Shown here one piece after another: positions 60,088 through 64,000 of a stretch of 64,000 bases of DNA. Each line of letters opens with the position of its first letter. Within the stretch, counting starts at the first letter, position 1. The notes below the pieces were generated by a model. That model saw nothing but the letters and a program-made list of their open reading frames with translations, made no database searches and was not told the DNA's origin. The position numbers and the translations under genes are program-made. The stretch comes from Dimorphilus gyrociliatus. Its lineage: Eukaryota; Annelida; Polychaeta; Dinophilidae. The stretch spans positions 796,570 through 860,569 of the forward strand of contig CAJFCJ010000019.1 of assembly GCA_904063045.1 (NCBI GenBank). Direction: 5' to 3'.

Positions 60088-61548
60088 TCTTTACCCAAGA
60101 TTATCCGAAAGCTGCCTGTACCGTTGAGCAGCTGTGTTTTACAGCGCTTACCTGTAGGTCAGAATAAAAATTATAAATTGAAATAGTAAAGCGGGAAATC
60201 CCTATGACTCATACTACGCGTATACTATATTATACGATATTCTACAATATCTAACTAATTTTCATAAACAAGTATACGTTATCGATAAGCTAACAAATTT
60301 GCTACAGCAAAAATTGCATTGAAATCCAGTTTACTCCATTTACGCTGGTGAGCGTTAAATGGCAGCCATTTTGCTTGTTCTACTCTACCAACAAAAAATA
60401 TCAGATTCTTAAATAGATCCGCTTTCCAACTTACAAATTTTTCGTTCTTCAGGACCGCGGCAATTTTAAAGTGTAGATGGTACACTTTATTAGGCGTAAA
60501 TCACCGAATATAGTGAGAAAATATTGTTAATACGCAGAGTAACATGGCCGTGCGGCAGTGGCCAGTAGGCGATTTGTAGGATGTGTTTTAGCGCGGCGTT
60601 GCTGAGCGTTTAGGAAAAATGTTGACAAAGTACCATAGAAAAATCATTGGACGACCCTGGTTCGATCCTAGCAGTGCGGATTCTTCTTCCAATCCGTCTC
60701 ACTGATTCGGATATATTCACAACCAGGCTCGAAAACAAAACACAGTTCGGCAGCGTAATACTCAATCCTCGTATAACAACACCGGCTATTGGCTATTGTT
60801 TGTCACGTGATCGAAGCCTTCCTTTGCTACACTTTCTTTAACCGGGCAAATGAGCTTGATAAAACTTCGGATCCCAACTACTCCCTTTAGTATCTTTTAT
60901 TGATAAAGTACAGATAGAAAAATGGATTCAAAATGTAGTTTTGGAGTGAGAATAGCCGTTTTTCCAACTTGCCAAAACGATTTAGTATACTTTAATGGCG
61001 AATTATGTAAAGCGTTTTCTGATTGGTTGACCACTTAGACGTGTGCATAAATTATAACTATAACCTTATTTCTATTTTACGTTATTAGCTAAATTAATTG
61101 TTAAAATGAGTGTATAAACAATATTATTTGATAAATGATTTTACATTTTTTTGACATAATTAAGTGCGGCGCTAAAATAACGAAGTCTAAACGTACGAAA
61201 ATTACTCCTCTTGGGTACGAAAATTTCAAGTAATAAGGAGTTACTTTAGTAGTAAAAAAATACTAGCATTCTCATACACCAGCCTATTGTTAGAAAGCAT
61301 AATATTGGTTAAAAGAAAAGATTTATAAGATCAAAAAAAAAATTATAAAGCTCACAGCTTTAAGTATATATTAGCCAATCAGCATTCTTTTCTGATTATC
61401 ATATGTTTAAAAAAATGCATGTTATGTCAAACAGCTATCGAAACTATTAATTGTACAGAAAAAATAGTTAAGGGAATTATGCCATTGTGAATCGATAGTT
61501 AATATTACCAATCAATTGAGTAAACCCCGACCCGGTATTCCGGATTCG

Positions 61549-61559
61549 ACGCATGCGCA
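61549..61559. promoter_or_regulatory. NRF1-like palindrome ACGCATGCGCA
   Basis: One of two such sites between BET and WDR5. Confidence 0.5.
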
Positions 61560-61997
61560 TTAAACGCGAAGCGGCCGAGCCGAAATTACTTTTTCTGGAA
61601 CTGTTAGATTATTTCAAGATCGGAGTAAAGAGAAGGTATTTTACGGTTAATATTGTACCTTAACAAACTGTCGACCGAAATGCAAAAACAACGACTTTGT
61701 AGTTTGTGGTATATTTGTCGATGAGGCAATTTCCTCTCTAAATATTTTTATTACTCTAGACTAGCCGCTTTATTCACATCTACGCATGATTTACACTTCT
61801 TTCAATTGTTTCAATGCCTCAAGAATCGATAGAACGGACTAATATGCTCACCAATATTCTATTTCGATAGTTAGTTGCTAACTTCTATTAAGAGCTTATA
61901 AATTCCCTCCAATACAACATATATTGCTATTGAAATAGGCCAAATAAAAACTGAATTGTGCTCTAAAAAAATCATGATCATGCAGTATCCTGGCAAT

Positions 61998-62008
61998 ACG
62001 CATGCGCA
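61998..62008. promoter_or_regulatory. NRF1-like palindrome ACGCATGCGCA
   Basis: Same 11-base word as the site 450 bases upstream. It lies 158 bases before the WDR5 start codon. Confidence 0.5.
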
Positions 62009-62165
62009 AAATGCAGGAAATACAATATAATCGAAGATTATATGTTTTAAATATAGCTTATTGAAATATTATTCATATAGTGCGTTTTTTATCCTCCGAT
62101 CGTTTTCGCTATGCAAATTTTTGGCGAAATATGTTTAATAGATTTTATGTTATCGGCAGATTGAT

Positions 62166-63619
<1,454 letters not shown>

Positions 63620-64000
63620 AGACATTAAATCTATATTTCTATCATTAATTTCGATTCATATCATTGTATTATAGAGCATATTACTTTTATGGAGCTTTTT
63701 CAATAAATAAAGAAAATCAAAGAATATTTTCCTTAGAAATATTACCTATAAACTATTGAAGCATCAAACGTAAATAACAAAGGAAATCATGTGTACCACC
63801 TTCAAAAGGTCTCCAGTTGCTTGCAATCTGCAAATGCAACGGCTTTAAAACAATCTGTAATATTAAAGCAGGCAGTAAGAGGCAAATTTATAATAAGAAA
63901 ACAAAGTATCTTTCTCCGGGTTTTAGAGTACAGACGCCACCTACAGGAAACGAATAGAGTATCCTGAACGCATTAAGAAACAAAAACCTGTCAAGTTGAA
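63620..64000. other. 3' side of WDR5
   Basis: 3' UTR with AATAAA at 63702-63707, then AT-rich DNA with a CTCF-core-like site (63934-63943). No gene seen before the window ends. Confidence 0.55.
63934..63943 (-). promoter_or_regulatory. CTCF-core-like motif (reverse strand TAGGTGGCGT)
   Basis: ACGCCACCTA on the plus strand, 230 bases beyond the WDR5 poly(A) signal. Confidence 0.35.

Larger units (their letters stand above)
60088..62165. other. 2.1 kb divergent promoter region of BET and WDR5
   Basis: No convincing gene. Two NRF1-like palindromes lie 610 and 160 bases upstream of WDR5. A B-box-like GGTTCGATCC at 60659-60668 lacks the rest of a tRNA. A minus-strand open frame of 68 codons (60279-60485) matches nothing I know. 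Confidence 0.55.

Noticed and set aside
60279-60485. 68-codon minus frame
   Set aside because: Isolated, no recognised similarity and no supporting poly(A) or splice context.
60620-60690. tRNA gene suggested by GGTTCGATCC B-box
   Set aside because: The T-stem has a mismatch and no A-box, anticodon arm or acceptor pairing could be found.

Overview
This window is animal nuclear DNA from a bilaterian invertebrate. It is AT-rich, most introns are only about 55-80 bases with GT-AG ends, and genes lie close together on both strands. Recognisable genes are galactocerebrosidase, MGAT4, BCOR, SIN1, Cav2, MED29, MSP130, BET and WDR5. MSP130-type proteins and the compact layout would suit a small-genome lophotrochozoan (for example a miniature annelid), but the species is a guess. 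All coordinates and exon chains were read by hand from splice signals, reading phase and remembered family sequences; no alignment or RNA evidence was available.

Left part (1-12.2 kb): the last exon of a galactocerebrosidase-like gene, a small unknown gene, 3.1 kb of AT-rich non-coding DNA, then three paralogous leucine-rich-repeat genes (two on +, one on -). All three share one six-exon structure with identical intron phases. They are divergent relatives of ZYG11, the substrate receptor of Cullin-2 ubiquitin ligases.

Middle-left (13-26.6 kb): an orphan single-pass membrane protein with PPxY motifs (+), an MGAT4-type N-glycan branching enzyme (-), a BCOR/PRC1.1 co-repressor (-), a 60-residue membrane protein (+) and SIN1 of TORC2 (+).

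Centre (26.8-46.2 kb, minus strand): a complete Cav2-type presynaptic calcium-channel alpha-1 gene of about 29 constitutive or alternative coding positions. Its most striking property is that one exon in each of the four channel repeats (IS3-S4, IIS3-S4, IIIS2-S3, IVS1-S2) is present as a tandem duplicate with identical phases, which would allow up to 16 voltage-sensor combinations. Its first intron has the hallmarks of a minor-class (U12) AT-type intron. A 4.4 kb region upstream of the start codon has no convincing gene.

Right part (50.6-64 kb): MED29 (-), an MSP130-like secreted protein (-), a full BET bromodomain gene with the BRD4-type C-terminal motif (-) and WDR5 (+). BCOR, BET, MED29 and WDR5 are all chromatin or transcription factors, but nothing in the sequence shows co-regulation beyond shared promoter motifs.

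Two short sequence classes recur outside genes: GCGCATGCGC palindromes (NRF1-like), mostly just upstream of start codons, and a YAGRTGGCGY motif resembling the CTCF core, mostly between gene territories.
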